The notes under the pieces: model-generated
Told to the model about the DNA's origin: nothing
Databases searched by the model: none
The model's input: only the letters and a program-made list of their open reading frames with translations
From: Steroidobacteraceae bacterium
GTDB lineage: Bacteria > Pseudomonadota > Gammaproteobacteria > Steroidobacterales > Steroidobacteraceae
Assembly: GCA_019187495.1 (NCBI GenBank)
Contig: JABAQN010000047.1
Span: forward strand, 1 to 50,073
Direction: 5' to 3'
Length of the DNA: 50,073 nt
Shown: positions 42,413 to 50,073 of the stretch, piece by piece
How positions within the stretch are numbered: position 1 is the first letter of the stretch
Layout of the letters: each line of letters begins with the position of its first letter
Program-made: the position numbers and the translations under genes

Positions 42413-43075
42413 ATGAAGAAGCTGTTGACGACATTCGCGGCGACCGCGCTGGCGATCGCCCTGCCGGGCCTTGCGCCGGCAGCCGTGCACCACGAAGCCG
42501 CCGGCGCGACGCCGGGCACGCCTGCCACCGTGTCCGTCAAGCTCGCGGATACGAAGGACGCGCTGCGCGGCCTGTGGTTCGAGCACATTTTCTGGGTGCG
42601 CAACGTCGTCGTTGCGCGCCTCGCAGGCAATGCGGGTGCCGCCAGGGCGGCCGAAGCCGAAGTGGTCGCGAACGCGAAGGCGATCGCCGGCGCCGTCGAG
42701 CCGTTCTATGGCAAGGCCGCCTCCGATCAGCTTTTCAAGCTGCTCGCCGGCCACTGGGGCGCAATCAGCGAGTATCTCGACGCGACGCGCGCCGGATCGA
42801 AGGCGCAGCAGGACGCGGCCTTCACGAAACTCACGGCCAACGCCAATGAGATCGCGGCGTTCCTCGCGGGCGCCAACCCGCATTGGCCCGTCGCGACACT
42901 GCGCGGCCTGCTGACCGCGCACGCGGCGCATCACGTGCAGCAGATCCAGCAGTTGCACGCCGGGCAGTACGACGCCGAGGCGCGCACCTGGGCGGCCATG
43001 GCGAGTCACATGAACGTGATCGCCGATGCCCTCGCGGAGGGGCTGGCTGCACAGTTCCCCGCGAAGTTCCAGTAG
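42413..43075 (+). CDS. Exported helical-bundle protein of unknown function
   Basis: The 220-residue protein has a clear signal peptide (KKLLTTFAATALAIALPGLAPA) and an all-alpha mature part resembling DinB-like/four-helix bundles. Potential metal or heme ligands are LWFEHIFWVRNVVVARL, LLAGHWGAISEYL and LTAHAAHHVQQIQQLHAGQYD, rich in His and Trp. AAGGAG lies 7-12 nt before the ATG at 42413. Proteins with the LWxxHxxWxRNxx start exist in many bacteria, but I know of no assigned function. It is divergent from a SufR-like regulator, so a link with iron or redox stress is possible. Confidence 0.7.
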   Translation: MKKLLTTFAATALAIALPGLAPAAVHHEAAGATPGTPATVSVKLADTKDALRGLWFEHIFWVRNVVVARLAGNAGAARAAEAEVVANAKAIAGAVEPFYGKAASDQLFKLLAGHWGAISEYLDATRAGSKAQQDAAFTKLTANANEIAAFLAGANPHWPVATLRGLLTAHAAHHVQQIQQLHAGQYDAEARTWAAMASHMNVIADALAEGLAAQFPAKFQ

Positions 43076-43094
43076 CACACAGCCGGCGGCGGAC

Positions 43095-43150
43095 GGCGGG
43101 CGGCGGACAGCCAGAGGGCGGCCAGCGCCTCCGGCAGTCCGCCGCCCGCC
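43095..43150. repeat. Intergenic palindromic element, copy C
   Basis: GGCGGGCGGCGGAC (43095-43108) is exactly complementary to GTCCGCCGCCCGCC (43137-43150). The 28-nt loop contains AGCCAGAGG and GCGCCTCCGGC, related to the inner stem of copy B, and CCCGCTGTTCGC follows at 43153-43164. It begins about 20 nt after the stop of the helical protein gene. Confidence 0.75.
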
Positions 43151-43232
43151 TCCCGCTGTTCGCTTCCTCCGGTTCGCCGCGCGCGTGCGCTGGTGTACGA
43201 TCGGGCCTCGCCACAACCACCAGAGGCCCCTC

Positions 43233-43601
43233 ATGAAGCTGTCGATCATTGCCGCGGCGGTCGCGCTCGCCGTCGTCTGCGGCCCGTCGTACGCCGCCTG
43301 CACTTACCCGAAGGCGCCCGAGAAGCTGCCGGATGGCACGGTGGCGGCGAAGGAAGACATGCTCGCGGGCAAGCGGCTCGTCGAGCAGTACAACAAGGAC
43401 ATGGAAGCCTACCTTGCGTGCATCAAGCTCGAGTACGACGCCCAGGTCACGAAGGATGCGGCGACGCTGACGCCCGAGCAGAAGGCCGAACTCGACAAGC
43501 GGCAGACGCAGAAGTACAACGCGGCGGTCGATGAACTGCAGGCCGTGGCGGAACGCTTCAACGAGCAGATCCGGGCGTACAACAAGGCGCATCCGAAGTA
43601 A
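43233..43601 (+). CDS. Small exported protein of unknown function
   Basis: The 122-residue protein has a signal peptide (LSIIAAAVALAVVCGPSYA) cleaved before ACTYPKAPEKLPDGT. The mature part is about 100 residues, helical and charged (LVEQYNKDMEAYLACIKLEY, then TPEQKAELDKRQTQKYNAAV), with two Cys that could form a disulfide. AGAGG lies 7-11 nt before the ATG at 43233. It precedes moeA by 13 nt, so it may be co-transcribed with the Moco genes, though no functional link is known. Confidence 0.75.
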   Translation: MKLSIIAAAVALAVVCGPSYAACTYPKAPEKLPDGTVAAKEDMLAGKRLVEQYNKDMEAYLACIKLEYDAQVTKDAATLTPEQKAELDKRQTQKYNAAVDELQAVAERFNEQIRAYNKAHPK

Positions 43602-43614
43602 GGCCGCGGGCCGC

Positions 43615-44814
43615 ATGCTGACGCCGTCCGAAGCGGAGCGGCTGATCGGCGACCGGCTCGCCTGCCTGCCGATCGAATCACTGCCGCTCGCGCAATGCGC
43701 GGGTGCGGTGCTGCGCGAGAACATCTATGCCGAGCGCGACGCGCCGCCGTTCGACCGCGTGGCGATGGATGGCATCGCGTGTGCGGCAGAGCTGCTGCGC
43801 GCGGGGCGCCGGGAGTTCCGTGTCCAGGGCATGCAGGCGGCAGGCGACCCGCCGCTTGCGCTCGCCGCACCCGACGCGTGCATCGAGGTGATGACCGGCG
43901 CGATGCTGCCGGAAGGTTGCGATCTCGTCGTGCCGATCGAGAGCGTCACGCTCGATGGCGGCATGGCACGCCTCGCCGCCACCTGCGCACCGGCATCCGG
44001 CGCCAATGTGCACCGGCGCGGATCCGATTCGCGCCAGGGCGCGCTGCTCCTCGGCGCCGGCACGCGCCTCGGCGCACCGGAGTGCGCGATTGCCGCGTCG
44101 GCCGGGATGGCGCGTGTCCGTGTCAGCGGCCAGCCGCGCATCGCCGTGATTTCCACCGGCAATGAACTCGTCGAGCCGGGCGAGCCGATCGCGCCGTGGC
44201 AGGTGCGGCGCTCGAATTCCTTCGGCGTGGTGGCGGCGCTGCGCGCGCATGGATTACAGCGCGTCATCGACGATCACCTGCCGGATGATGCCGCGACGCT
44301 CGGTGCACGCCTCAGGTTTCATCTCGACACCCATGACGTCCTCATCCTGTCGGGCGGCGTGTCGATGGGCCGCCTCGACCTCGTGCCGCAGGCGCTCGCT
44401 CGACTCGGCGTGGAGCAGGTGTTCCACCGGATCGCGCAGCGGCCCGGCAAGCCGATGTGGTTCGGCACGACGCAGGCGGGACGCACGGTGTTCGCCCTGC
44501 CCGGCAATCCGGTTTCGACGCTCGTCTGCCTGGCGCGCTATGTGATTCCGGCGCTCGATGCCGCGATGGGCAGCGCGCCGCGAGCGCCGGAGCGGCTGCC
44601 GCTCGCGGCGGACCACGAGGTGACGGCGGCGTTGACGACTTTCCTGCCGGTAAAGGTCACGCAGGACGAATGGGGCCGGGGCTGGGCCCAGCCGCAGCCG
44701 ACCAACGGCTCGGGCGATTTCACCGCGCTCGCGGGCACGCACGGCTTCGTCGAACTGCCCGGCGGTCCGCATCGTTTTGCGCGAGGTCATGTCGCGCGGC
44801 TGTATCGCTGGTAA
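43615..44814 (+). CDS. moeA: Molybdopterin molybdenumtransferase
   Basis: The 399-residue MoeA inserts molybdate into adenylated molybdopterin. PPFDRVAMDGIA is the domain I signature (usual SxxDGYA-type), GAMLPEGCDLVVPIE follows, and the MogA-like domain III has STGNELVEPGEPI, LILSGGVSMGRLDLVPQAL, RPGKPMWFG and LPGNPVSTLVC. The C-terminal domain IV ends HGFVELPGGPHRF. Length is normal. It is the first recognised gene of a five-gene Moco operon and lies 39 nt before moaA. A MoaB/Mog protein to adenylate molybdopterin is not in the window. Confidence 0.96.
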   Translation: MLTPSEAERLIGDRLACLPIESLPLAQCAGAVLRENIYAERDAPPFDRVAMDGIACAAELLRAGRREFRVQGMQAAGDPPLALAAPDACIEVMTGAMLPEGCDLVVPIESVTLDGGMARLAATCAPASGANVHRRGSDSRQGALLLGAGTRLGAPECAIAASAGMARVRVSGQPRIAVISTGNELVEPGEPIAPWQVRRSNSFGVVAALRAHGLQRVIDDHLPDDAATLGARLRFHLDTHDVLILSGGVSMGRLDLVPQALARLGVEQVFHRIAQRPGKPMWFGTTQAGRTVFALPGNPVSTLVCLARYVIPALDAAMGSAPRAPERLPLAADHEVTAALTTFLPVKVTQDEWGRGWAQPQPTNGSGDFTALAGTHGFVELPGGPHRFARGHVARLYRW

Positions 44815-44853
44815 TCACTGTACCCGCGGGCGCTTCGGCGCGACAATGCGTAC

Positions 44854-45909
44854 ATGCCGTCGAAGGAAAGTGTGGTGCCGATCACGCGCGCGCGCGAACC
44901 CCGCGACACGCTCGCCCGCCCGATGCGCGATCTGCGCATTTCGGTGATGGATCGCTGCAATTTCCGCTGCCCGTACTGCATGCCGCGCGAGAAGTACCAC
45001 GACAGCTATCGCTTCCTGAAGACCGCCGAGCGGCTGTCGTTCGACGAGATCGTGCGCCTCGCGCGGCTGTTCGCTGCGCTCGGCGTACGCAAGCTGCGCA
45101 TCACCGGCGGCGAGCCGCTGCTGCGCGCCAATCTCGCCGACCTGGTCGGCGAGCTGACCGCGCTCACGGGCATCGACGACGTCGCACTCACCACGAACGG
45201 CGTGTTGCTGTCGAAGTACGCGAGCGAGCTGAAGGCCGCGGGACTCGCGCGCGTCACCGTGAGCCTCGACAGCATCGAACCGGCGATTTTCCGCCGCCTC
45301 TGCGGCGGCTTCGACGAACTCGAAGCCGTGCTCGACGGCATTGCGCACGCCGGTCGCGCGGGGCTCACGCCGCTCAAGATCAATACCGTGATCCAGCGTG
45401 GCATCAACGACGCGGGTGCGCTCGACATCGCGGCACGGTTCCGCGGCACCGGCGTCGTCGTGCGTTACATCGAATACATGGACGTCGGCAACCGCAACGA
45501 CTGGCGACCGGAACTCGTCGTTCCCTCCGCCGAGCTGCATGCGCGCATCCATGCGCGCTGGCCGCTCGTGCCGCTCGACCGCAACTATGTCGGCGAAGTC
45601 GCGCAGCGTTACGCGTATGCCGACGGCGGCGGCGAAATCGGCTTCATTTCCTCGATCTCGCAGCCGTTCTGCGGCGACTGCTCGCGTGCGCGGCTGTCCT
45701 CCGACGGCGCGCTCTATACCTGCCTGTTCGCCGCCCACGGCCTCGACCTGCGCGCACCGATGCGGGCCGGCGCGAGCGACGAGGAACTGCTCGACCTCAT
45801 CCACGGGCGCTGGTCCGCGCGGATCGATCGCTACAGCGAGCTGCGCGCCTCGATCCGCGCGAGCGCCGCGCAGGAGCCCAAGGTCGAGATGAACTACATC
45901 GGTGGCTAG
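44854..45909 (+). CDS. moaA: GTP 3',8-cyclase (radical SAM)
   Basis: The 351-residue MoaA catalyses the first step of Moco synthesis with MoaC. The radical-SAM cluster motif is CNFRCPYC (residues 35-42), followed by LRITGGEPLLR and TVSLDSIEP. The second [4Fe-4S] cluster has CGDCSRARL and LYTCLF. The C-terminal Gly-Gly of MNYIGG, needed for activation, is present. There is no clear Shine-Dalgarno sequence before ATG 44854; a GCGC-TTCG-GCGC hairpin (44830-44841) stands 12 nt upstream. The stop lies 1 nt before the preferred moaC start. Confidence 0.97.
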   Translation: MPSKESVVPITRAREPRDTLARPMRDLRISVMDRCNFRCPYCMPREKYHDSYRFLKTAERLSFDEIVRLARLFAALGVRKLRITGGEPLLRANLADLVGELTALTGIDDVALTTNGVLLSKYASELKAAGLARVTVSLDSIEPAIFRRLCGGFDELEAVLDGIAHAGRAGLTPLKINTVIQRGINDAGALDIAARFRGTGVVVRYIEYMDVGNRNDWRPELVVPSAELHARIHARWPLVPLDRNYVGEVAQRYAYADGGGEIGFISSISQPFCGDCSRARLSSDGALYTCLFAAHGLDLRAPMRAGASDEELLDLIHGRWSARIDRYSELRASIRASAAQEPKVEMNYIGG

Positions 45910-45910
45910 G

Positions 45911-46426
45911 ATGGCGCGCACCAGGAGACCGGCCCGCAAACGCGCGCCCACGCTCACGCATGTCGACGCCGCACGCCGGCCGACCATGGTCGACGTCGGT
46001 GCCAAGGAAATCACGCTGCGCGTCGCCATCGCGGAAGCCGTCGTGGCACTGCCGCGCGTGGTCGCGCTCGCGCTGCGCCGCAGCGGCGCGCGCACGAAAA
46101 AGGGCCCGGTGCTCGACACGGCGATCGTCGCCGGCGTGATGGCGGCAAAGCGCACGCACGAACTGATCCCGTTCTGCCATCCGCTCGCGCTCGAGCGCTG
46201 CAAGGTGACCATCGACCCGGTGAGCGCAGGCCGGCTCGTGATCCGCTGCGAAGTGGCGATCCACGGTCGCACCGGGGTCGAGATGGAGGCGTTGACGGGC
46301 GCGTCGGTCGCTGCGCTCACGATCTACGACATGGCGAAGGCGCTGTCGCACGACATCGAGATCGGGCCGGTGCGACTGCTCGCCAAGTCAGGTGGCAAGC
46401 GCGACTTTCGCCGGGGCGCCCGATGA
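45911..46426 (+). CDS. moaC: Cyclic pyranopterin monophosphate synthase
   Basis: The 171-residue MoaC converts the MoaA product to cyclic pyranopterin monophosphate. Blocks are LTHVDAARRPTMVDVG, MAAKRTHELIPFCHPL and TGVEMEALTGASVAALTIYDMAKAL. The usual KGDVL is KGPVL here. A basic N-terminal extension of about 17 residues (RTRRPARKRAP) is longer than normal. ATG 45911 was chosen; a GTG three codons earlier overlaps moaA. The stop overlaps the next gene as ATGA. Confidence 0.94.
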   Translation: MARTRRPARKRAPTLTHVDAARRPTMVDVGAKEITLRVAIAEAVVALPRVVALALRRSGARTKKGPVLDTAIVAGVMAAKRTHELIPFCHPLALERCKVTIDPVSAGRLVIRCEVAIHGRTGVEMEALTGASVAALTIYDMAKALSHDIEIGPVRLLAKSGGKRDFRRGAR

Positions 46427-47262
46427 GCAGCGCGCGGCTCAACGGCCTCGTGCTCGCAGGCGGGCGCAGTTCGCGCATGAAGCGCGACAAGGCGGCGCTC
46501 GCCTACCGTGGTGCGACCCAGCTCGAGCGCGCGTGGCGGCTGCTCGAGCCGCATGTCGGGGAGCGTTTCGTCTCCGTGCGCGCCGACCAGGCCGACGAGG
46601 CGCTTCGCGGCCGCTATCCACAGGTTCGCGACACGCTGAGTGACGCGGGCCCCGCCGCCGGCATCCTCGCCGCGTTCGATTCCGCGCCACAGGCCGCGTG
46701 GCTCGTACTCGCCTGCGACCTGCCCTTCCTCGACCCGGAGACACTCGCGCACCTGGTCGCGCACCGCGAGCCGGCGCGCATCGCGACGGCCTTTCGCAGC
46801 GCCCACGACGGCCTGCCCGAGCCGTTGTGCGCCATCTGGGAACCCGCGAGTCGCGCGCCGCTGGCGGCCGCCGTGGCCGCGGGGCGCAGCTGTCCGCGCA
46901 AGTTCCTGATCGGCGCCGACACCGCGCTGCTCGATCCGCTCGACCCCGCCGCGCTCGACAACGTGAACGCGACGCACGAGTATTGGGCGGCCATGCAGGA
47001 TCTCGCCGACGACTCCGGGCCGCTGCGCATCCGCGTCCAGTATTTCGCGCTGCTGCGCGAGCAGGCGGGCCGCAGCGAGGAGGCACTCGAGACCCGGGCG
47101 CGCACGCCGCGCGACCTCTACGAGGAGCTGCGCGGCCGCCATCCGTTCACGCTGCCGCCCGACCTGCTGCGCGTCGCCGTGAACGCCGAGTTCGGCGACT
47201 GGAGCCAGCCGCTCCTCGACGGCGACGCGGTCGTGTTCATCCCGCCGGTCGCGGGCGGCTGA
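46423..47262 (+). CDS. MobA-MoaD fusion: Moco guanylyltransferase plus molybdopterin synthase small subunit
   Basis: The 279-residue fusion has two parts. Residues 6-192 are MobA: LAGGRSSRMKRDKAALAYRG is the GTP-binding start (the usual Gly after Arg-Met is Lys here), VLACDLPFLDPE is the metal-binding block and LDNVNATHEYW is the end. Residues 201-279 are a MoaD ubiquitin-like domain (IRVQYFALLREQAGRSEEAL to VVFIPPVAGG) with the obligatory C-terminal Gly-Gly. MoaD is last, so its tail stays free for adenylation and thiocarboxylation. No stop or frameshift separates the parts, and the linker is about 8 residues. It overlaps moaC by 4 nt and precedes the MoaE-MoeB-rhodanese gene by 12 nt. Confidence 0.93.
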   Translation: MSSARLNGLVLAGGRSSRMKRDKAALAYRGATQLERAWRLLEPHVGERFVSVRADQADEALRGRYPQVRDTLSDAGPAAGILAAFDSAPQAAWLVLACDLPFLDPETLAHLVAHREPARIATAFRSAHDGLPEPLCAIWEPASRAPLAAAVAAGRSCPRKFLIGADTALLDPLDPAALDNVNATHEYWAAMQDLADDSGPLRIRVQYFALLREQAGRSEEALETRARTPRDLYEELRGRHPFTLPPDLLRVAVNAEFGDWSQPLLDGDAVVFIPPVAGG

Positions 47263-47274
47263 CAGGCGCGCCCG

Positions 47275-48864
47275 ATGGCACGGTTTGCGTTCACGAAGGC
47301 GCCGATCGACGTCGCCGGCGCCCGCGCCGCGCTCGCGGATCCCGCAGCCGGCGGTTACGCCTCATTCGAGGGCTGGGTGCGCGACGAGAACGACGGCCGA
47401 CGTGTCGAACACCTCGAGTACGAGGCATTCGAGGCGCTCGGCGTCATCGAGGGCGAGCGCATCCTCGCCGAAGCCTGCGCAAGATTCGGCGTGCGGCAGG
47501 TCGCCTGCGTACATCGGCTGGGTGACCTTGCGATCGGCGATCTCGCGGTCTGGGTCGGCGCCAGCGCCCCCCATCGCGACGAAGCCTTCCGTGCCTGCCG
47601 CTACATCATCGACGAAGTGAAGCACCGGCTGCCGATCTGGAAAAAGGAACATTACGTCGACGGGGATTCCGGCTGGGTGAACTGCGAGCGCTGTGCCAGT
47701 GCGCCGCGCGCCGGGGAAGACGCGCATGGCCGTCACGGTCATTCGCGTCACGACCACGCGCATCACGATCACACCCGCTACGCGCATGCCCCGACCAGGG
47801 CATGGACCCCGGACTACTCGCGCCAGATGGCGCTGCGCGAGGTGGGCGCGGCGGGCCAGGCGAAGTTGCGCTCGGCATCGGTGCTGGTCGTCGGCGCCGG
47901 CGGGCTCGGCGTTCCGGCGCTGCAATTCCTGGCCGCCGCCGGCATCGGGCGGCTCGGCATCGTCGATCACGACCTGCTCGAACCCTCGAACCTGCATCGC
48001 CAGACTCTGTACGCGCTCGCCGATTGCGGCCAGCCGAAGGCCGCCCTCGCCGCCGCGCGCCTCGCGGCGCTCAATCCCGACGTACGCCTCGACACGCACG
48101 TCATGCGCGTCACGGCGACGAATGTCGAGGAGCTGCTCACGCCCTGCGACATCGTGGTCGACTGCACCGACAATTTCGCGACCAAGTTCCTGCTGAACGA
48201 CACCGCGCTCAGGCTCGGAAAGGTGGCGGTCTTCGCGAGCGTCTACCAGTACGAGGGCCAGTTGCAGGTGGTCGATGCGGCGCGCGGCACCCCTTGCCTG
48301 CGCTGCATCTGGCCGGCCGCCACGCGCGACGGCCTCGTCGGCAACTGCGCCGAGGCCGGCGTGCTCGGTCCCGTGCCAGGCACGCTCGGAACGCTGCAGG
48401 CGCTCGAAGTCATGAAGATCGTGCTCGACCTGCCGGGCCGGCTCGGCGCGGATATCCTGACGCTCGACCTGCTGTCGCTCGCGACCTCCCGCATCCGCGC
48501 GCGACCATCGCCCGACCATGCCGCGCACGGCCGTGCGACGGCGGAGACTCCCGTGGATGAAATCGACCTGGCGTTCGAGTCCCTCGCCACTGCCGAGGCG
48601 GCGGGTTACACGATCGTCGACATCCGTGAGCCGGCGGAATGCGCGCGAGCCCCGCTCGAGGCGTGCCGCGCGCAGCTACTGCCGCTCGGCCGCCTGCTCG
48701 GCGGCGAAGCGCTCGCACCGGGCGATCGGCATCTGCTCGTGTGCGCGCATGGCGTGCGCAGCCACGCGGCCGCCGAGATGTTGCGCGCGCGCGGCTTGCG
48801 CGGGGTGTATTCGCTGACCGGCGGCGCGACCGCGCTCGCCACCCGCGCTCAGGCGCGGACCTGA
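47275..48864 (+). CDS. MoaE-MoeB-rhodanese fusion: molybdopterin synthase large subunit, MoaD-activating E1 and sulfurtransferase
   Basis: The 529-residue triple fusion begins with MoaE at residues 1-142 ([45 protein letters not shown] with the catalytic Lys pair region). Residues 148-173 are a linker with nine His in 21 positions (151-171). Residues 180-420 are a MoeB/ThiF E1 (GAGGLG at 207-212, [23 protein letters not shown] at 341-344, [17 protein letters not shown]). Residues 430-529 are a rhodanese domain with DIREPAE and active loop CAHGVRS (Cys490). The second CxxC of the MoeB zinc site is absent. The protein could receive sulfur, activate MoaD and use it. It ends 16 nt inside the convergent proA gene. 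Confidence 0.93.
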   Translation: MARFAFTKAPIDVAGARAALADPAAGGYASFEGWVRDENDGRRVEHLEYEAFEALGVIEGERILAEACARFGVRQVACVHRLGDLAIGDLAVWVGASAPHRDEAFRACRYIIDEVKHRLPIWKKEHYVDGDSGWVNCERCASAPRAGEDAHGRHGHSRHDHAHHDHTRYAHAPTRAWTPDYSRQMALREVGAAGQAKLRSASVLVVGAGGLGVPALQFLAAAGIGRLGIVDHDLLEPSNLHRQTLYALADCGQPKAALAAARLAALNPDVRLDTHVMRVTATNVEELLTPCDIVVDCTDNFATKFLLNDTALRLGKVAVFASVYQYEGQLQVVDAARGTPCLRCIWPAATRDGLVGNCAEAGVLGPVPGTLGTLQALEVMKIVLDLPGRLGADILTLDLLSLATSRIRARPSPDHAAHGRATAETPVDEIDLAFESLATAEAAGYTIVDIREPAECARAPLEACRAQLLPLGRLLGGEALAPGDRHLLVCAHGVRSHAAAEMLRARGLRGVYSLTGGATALATRAQART

Positions 48865-50073
48865 CCCGCGCCGCGCACGACGTACTTGTAACTCGTCAGC
48901 TGCTCCACGCCGACCGGGCCGCGCGCATGGAAGCGGTCCGTCGAAATGCCGATCTCGGCGCCCATGCCGAACTCGCCGCCGTCCGCGAACTGCGTCGAGG
49001 CGTTGTGCAGCACGATCGCGCTGTCGACCCGCGCGAGGAAATGCTCGGCGGTCGCCGTGTTCGCCGTGACGATGGCATCGGTGTGCGCGGAACCGTAGCG
49101 CGCGATATGCGCGATCGCCGCATCGACGCCGTCGACGACCCGCGCGGCAATCACCGCATCGAGGTATTCGGTGCCCCAATCAGCCTCGCTGGCCGCGTTC
49201 ACACGCGGGTCGATCGCGCGCACCGCGTCGTCCCCGCGCACTTCGCAGCCTGCATCGAGCAGGTCACGCACGATCGGGCCGAGCAATGCCGTCGCGCCGC
49301 GATCGACCAGCAGCGTTTCGGCCGCGCCGCAGATGCCCGTGCGCCGCAGCTTCGCGTTGTGCACGATTTCGCGCGCCATCCCGGCGTCGGCATCGCGATC
49401 GACATAGACGTGGCATACACCTTCGAGATGGCCGATGACCGGCACGCGCGCCTCGGCCTGCACGCGCGCCACCAGCGCCTTGCCGCCGCGCGGCACGAGC
49501 ACGTCGAGATACTCGCGCATCGAGGCGAGCATGTAGCCCACCGCATCGCGATCCGTCGTCGGCACGAGCTGGATCGCCTCGCGCGGCAGCCCGGCCGCTT
49601 CCAGCCCGGCGATGAGTGCCGAATGGATTGCGCGGCTCGAGGCGAGGCTTTCGGAGCCGCCGCGCAGGATCACGGGATCACCGGCCTTGAGGCAGAGCGC
49701 ACCGGCATCCGCCGTGACATTCGGCCGGCTCTCGTAAATGATGCCGATCACGCCGAGCGGCACGCGCACACGCTGGATGGCGAGGCCGTTCGGCCGCCGC
49801 CACTGCGCGGCGATCGAGCCGACCGGATCGGGCAGCGCCGCGATCGCCTCGATGCCGCGCGCCATCGCCTCGATGCGCCCGGCATCGAGCCCGAGTCGAT
49901 CGAGCATGGCAGCGCCCAGGCCCTTCGCCCGCGCGCGCGCCATGTCGTCCGCGTTGGCCGCGAGGATCGCCGCCGCCTGCGCGCGAATCGCGCCGGCCGC
50001 ACCGGCGAGCGCCGCGTTCTTTCGTGCGGTGTCCGCCGTCGCGAGCGCGGGCGCCGCGGCGCGCGCCGCGCGT
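48849..50073 (-). CDS. proA: Gamma-glutamyl phosphate reductase, 5' partial
   Basis: The gene runs off the right edge; the reading frame continues upstream of the first in-window Met to base 50072 with ProA-like sequence ([15 protein letters not shown]). The enzyme reduces glutamyl-5-phosphate to the semialdehyde in proline synthesis. Blocks include [43 protein letters not shown], the catalytic Cys in [18 protein letters not shown] and the C-terminal [13 protein letters not shown], [17 protein letters not shown] and [13 protein letters not shown]. It is convergent with the Moco operon, overlapping by 16 nt. Confidence 0.96.
   Translation of the reverse strand, partial: RAARAAAPALATADTARKNAALAGAAGAIRAQAAAILAANADDMARARAKGLGAAMLDRLGLDAGRIEAMARGIEAIAALPDPVGSIAAQWRRPNGLAIQRVRVPLGVIGIIYESRPNVTADAGALCLKAGDPVILRGGSESLASSRAIHSALIAGLEAAGLPREAIQLVPTTDRDAVGYMLASMREYLDVLVPRGGKALVARVQAEARVPVIGHLEGVCHVYVDRDADAGMAREIVHNAKLRRTGICGAAETLLVDRGATALLGPIVRDLLDAGCEVRGDDAVRAIDPRVNAASEADWGTEYLDAVIAARVVDGVDAAIAHIARYGSAHTDAIVTANTATAEHFLARVDSAIVLHNASTQFADGGEFGMGAEIGISTDRFHARGPVGVEQLTSYKYVVRGAGQVRA

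Noticed and set aside
1..50073. CRISPR arrays, toxin-antitoxin or other defence loci, prophage and insertion sequences
   Set aside because: No regularly spaced repeats, Cas, integrase, transposase or phage structural genes were found on either strand.

Overview
The window is about 50 kb of GC-rich, densely packed chromosome. It has a standard bacterial code, short intergenic gaps and many 1-4 nt start/stop overlaps. The gene content suggests a free-living aerobic gammaproteobacterium of the Xanthomonadales/Steroidobacterales/Nevskiales type: a very large NAD-glutamate dehydrogenase, two TonB-dependent receptors, ETF-ubiquinone oxidoreductase, 4-hydroxyphenylpyruvate dioxygenase and leucine/isoleucine catabolic genes. 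The taxon is inferred; there is no rRNA or marker gene to settle it. No phage, IS, integron, CRISPR or defence locus was found. No gene-free stretch exceeds 300 bases; the longest is 30019-30257.

Layout. 1-8428 (+): branched-chain acyl-CoA catabolism (thiolase, methylcrotonyl-CoA carboxylase beta, hotdog thioesterase, enoyl-CoA hydratase, SDR, ETF-QO, acetoacetyl-CoA synthetase), then a ZapE-type ATPase. 9571-11132: hppD facing a MarR regulator across a palindromic operator candidate. 11159-17691 (+): a 33-codon leader ORF coupled to gdhB, a glycosyltransferase and gpmA. 17835-20474 (+): an orphan TonB-dependent receptor. 26072-20581 (-): a TPP-riboswitch-controlled thiamine salvage operon (receptor, YkoF-like protein, PnuT, kinase), followed by a ferredoxin, an enoyl-CoA isomerase-like protein and an RraB-domain protein. 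26129-30018: PhzF, Rieske ferredoxin, gamma-carbonic anhydrase, a LysR regulator, a possible 26-residue membrane peptide and a beta-propeller with a histone-H1-like tail. 30258-31574 (+): a fusion of a CxxCH cytochrome c site to a beta-barrel. 37965-31614 (-): a TPR-GGDEF diguanylate cyclase, then an overlapping MBL / tandem-ABC / beta-lactamase-like / MFS cluster. 38057-41528: the oxidative pentose phosphate genes gnd, pgl and zwf, plus an AhpD-like gene. 41579-43601: tRNA-Arg(UCG), a SufR-like regulator and two exported small proteins. 43615-48864 (+): a molybdenum-cofactor operon moeA-moaA-moaC-(mobA::moaD)-(moaE::moeB::rhodanese). 48849-50073 (-): proA, running off the window.

The most distinctive feature is the Moco operon. 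Five reading frames encode eight functional domains, including a MobA-MoaD fusion and a MoaE-MoeB-rhodanese fusion with a nine-histidine linker. In principle, sulfur loading of MoaD and its delivery to MoaE could be handled by just two polypeptides. Other points of interest are the riboswitch-driven thiamine salvage operon, a dispersed family of intergenic palindromes built from GCGGACAGC/GCGAACGGC words placed right after stop codons, and two very small ORFs with good translation signals.
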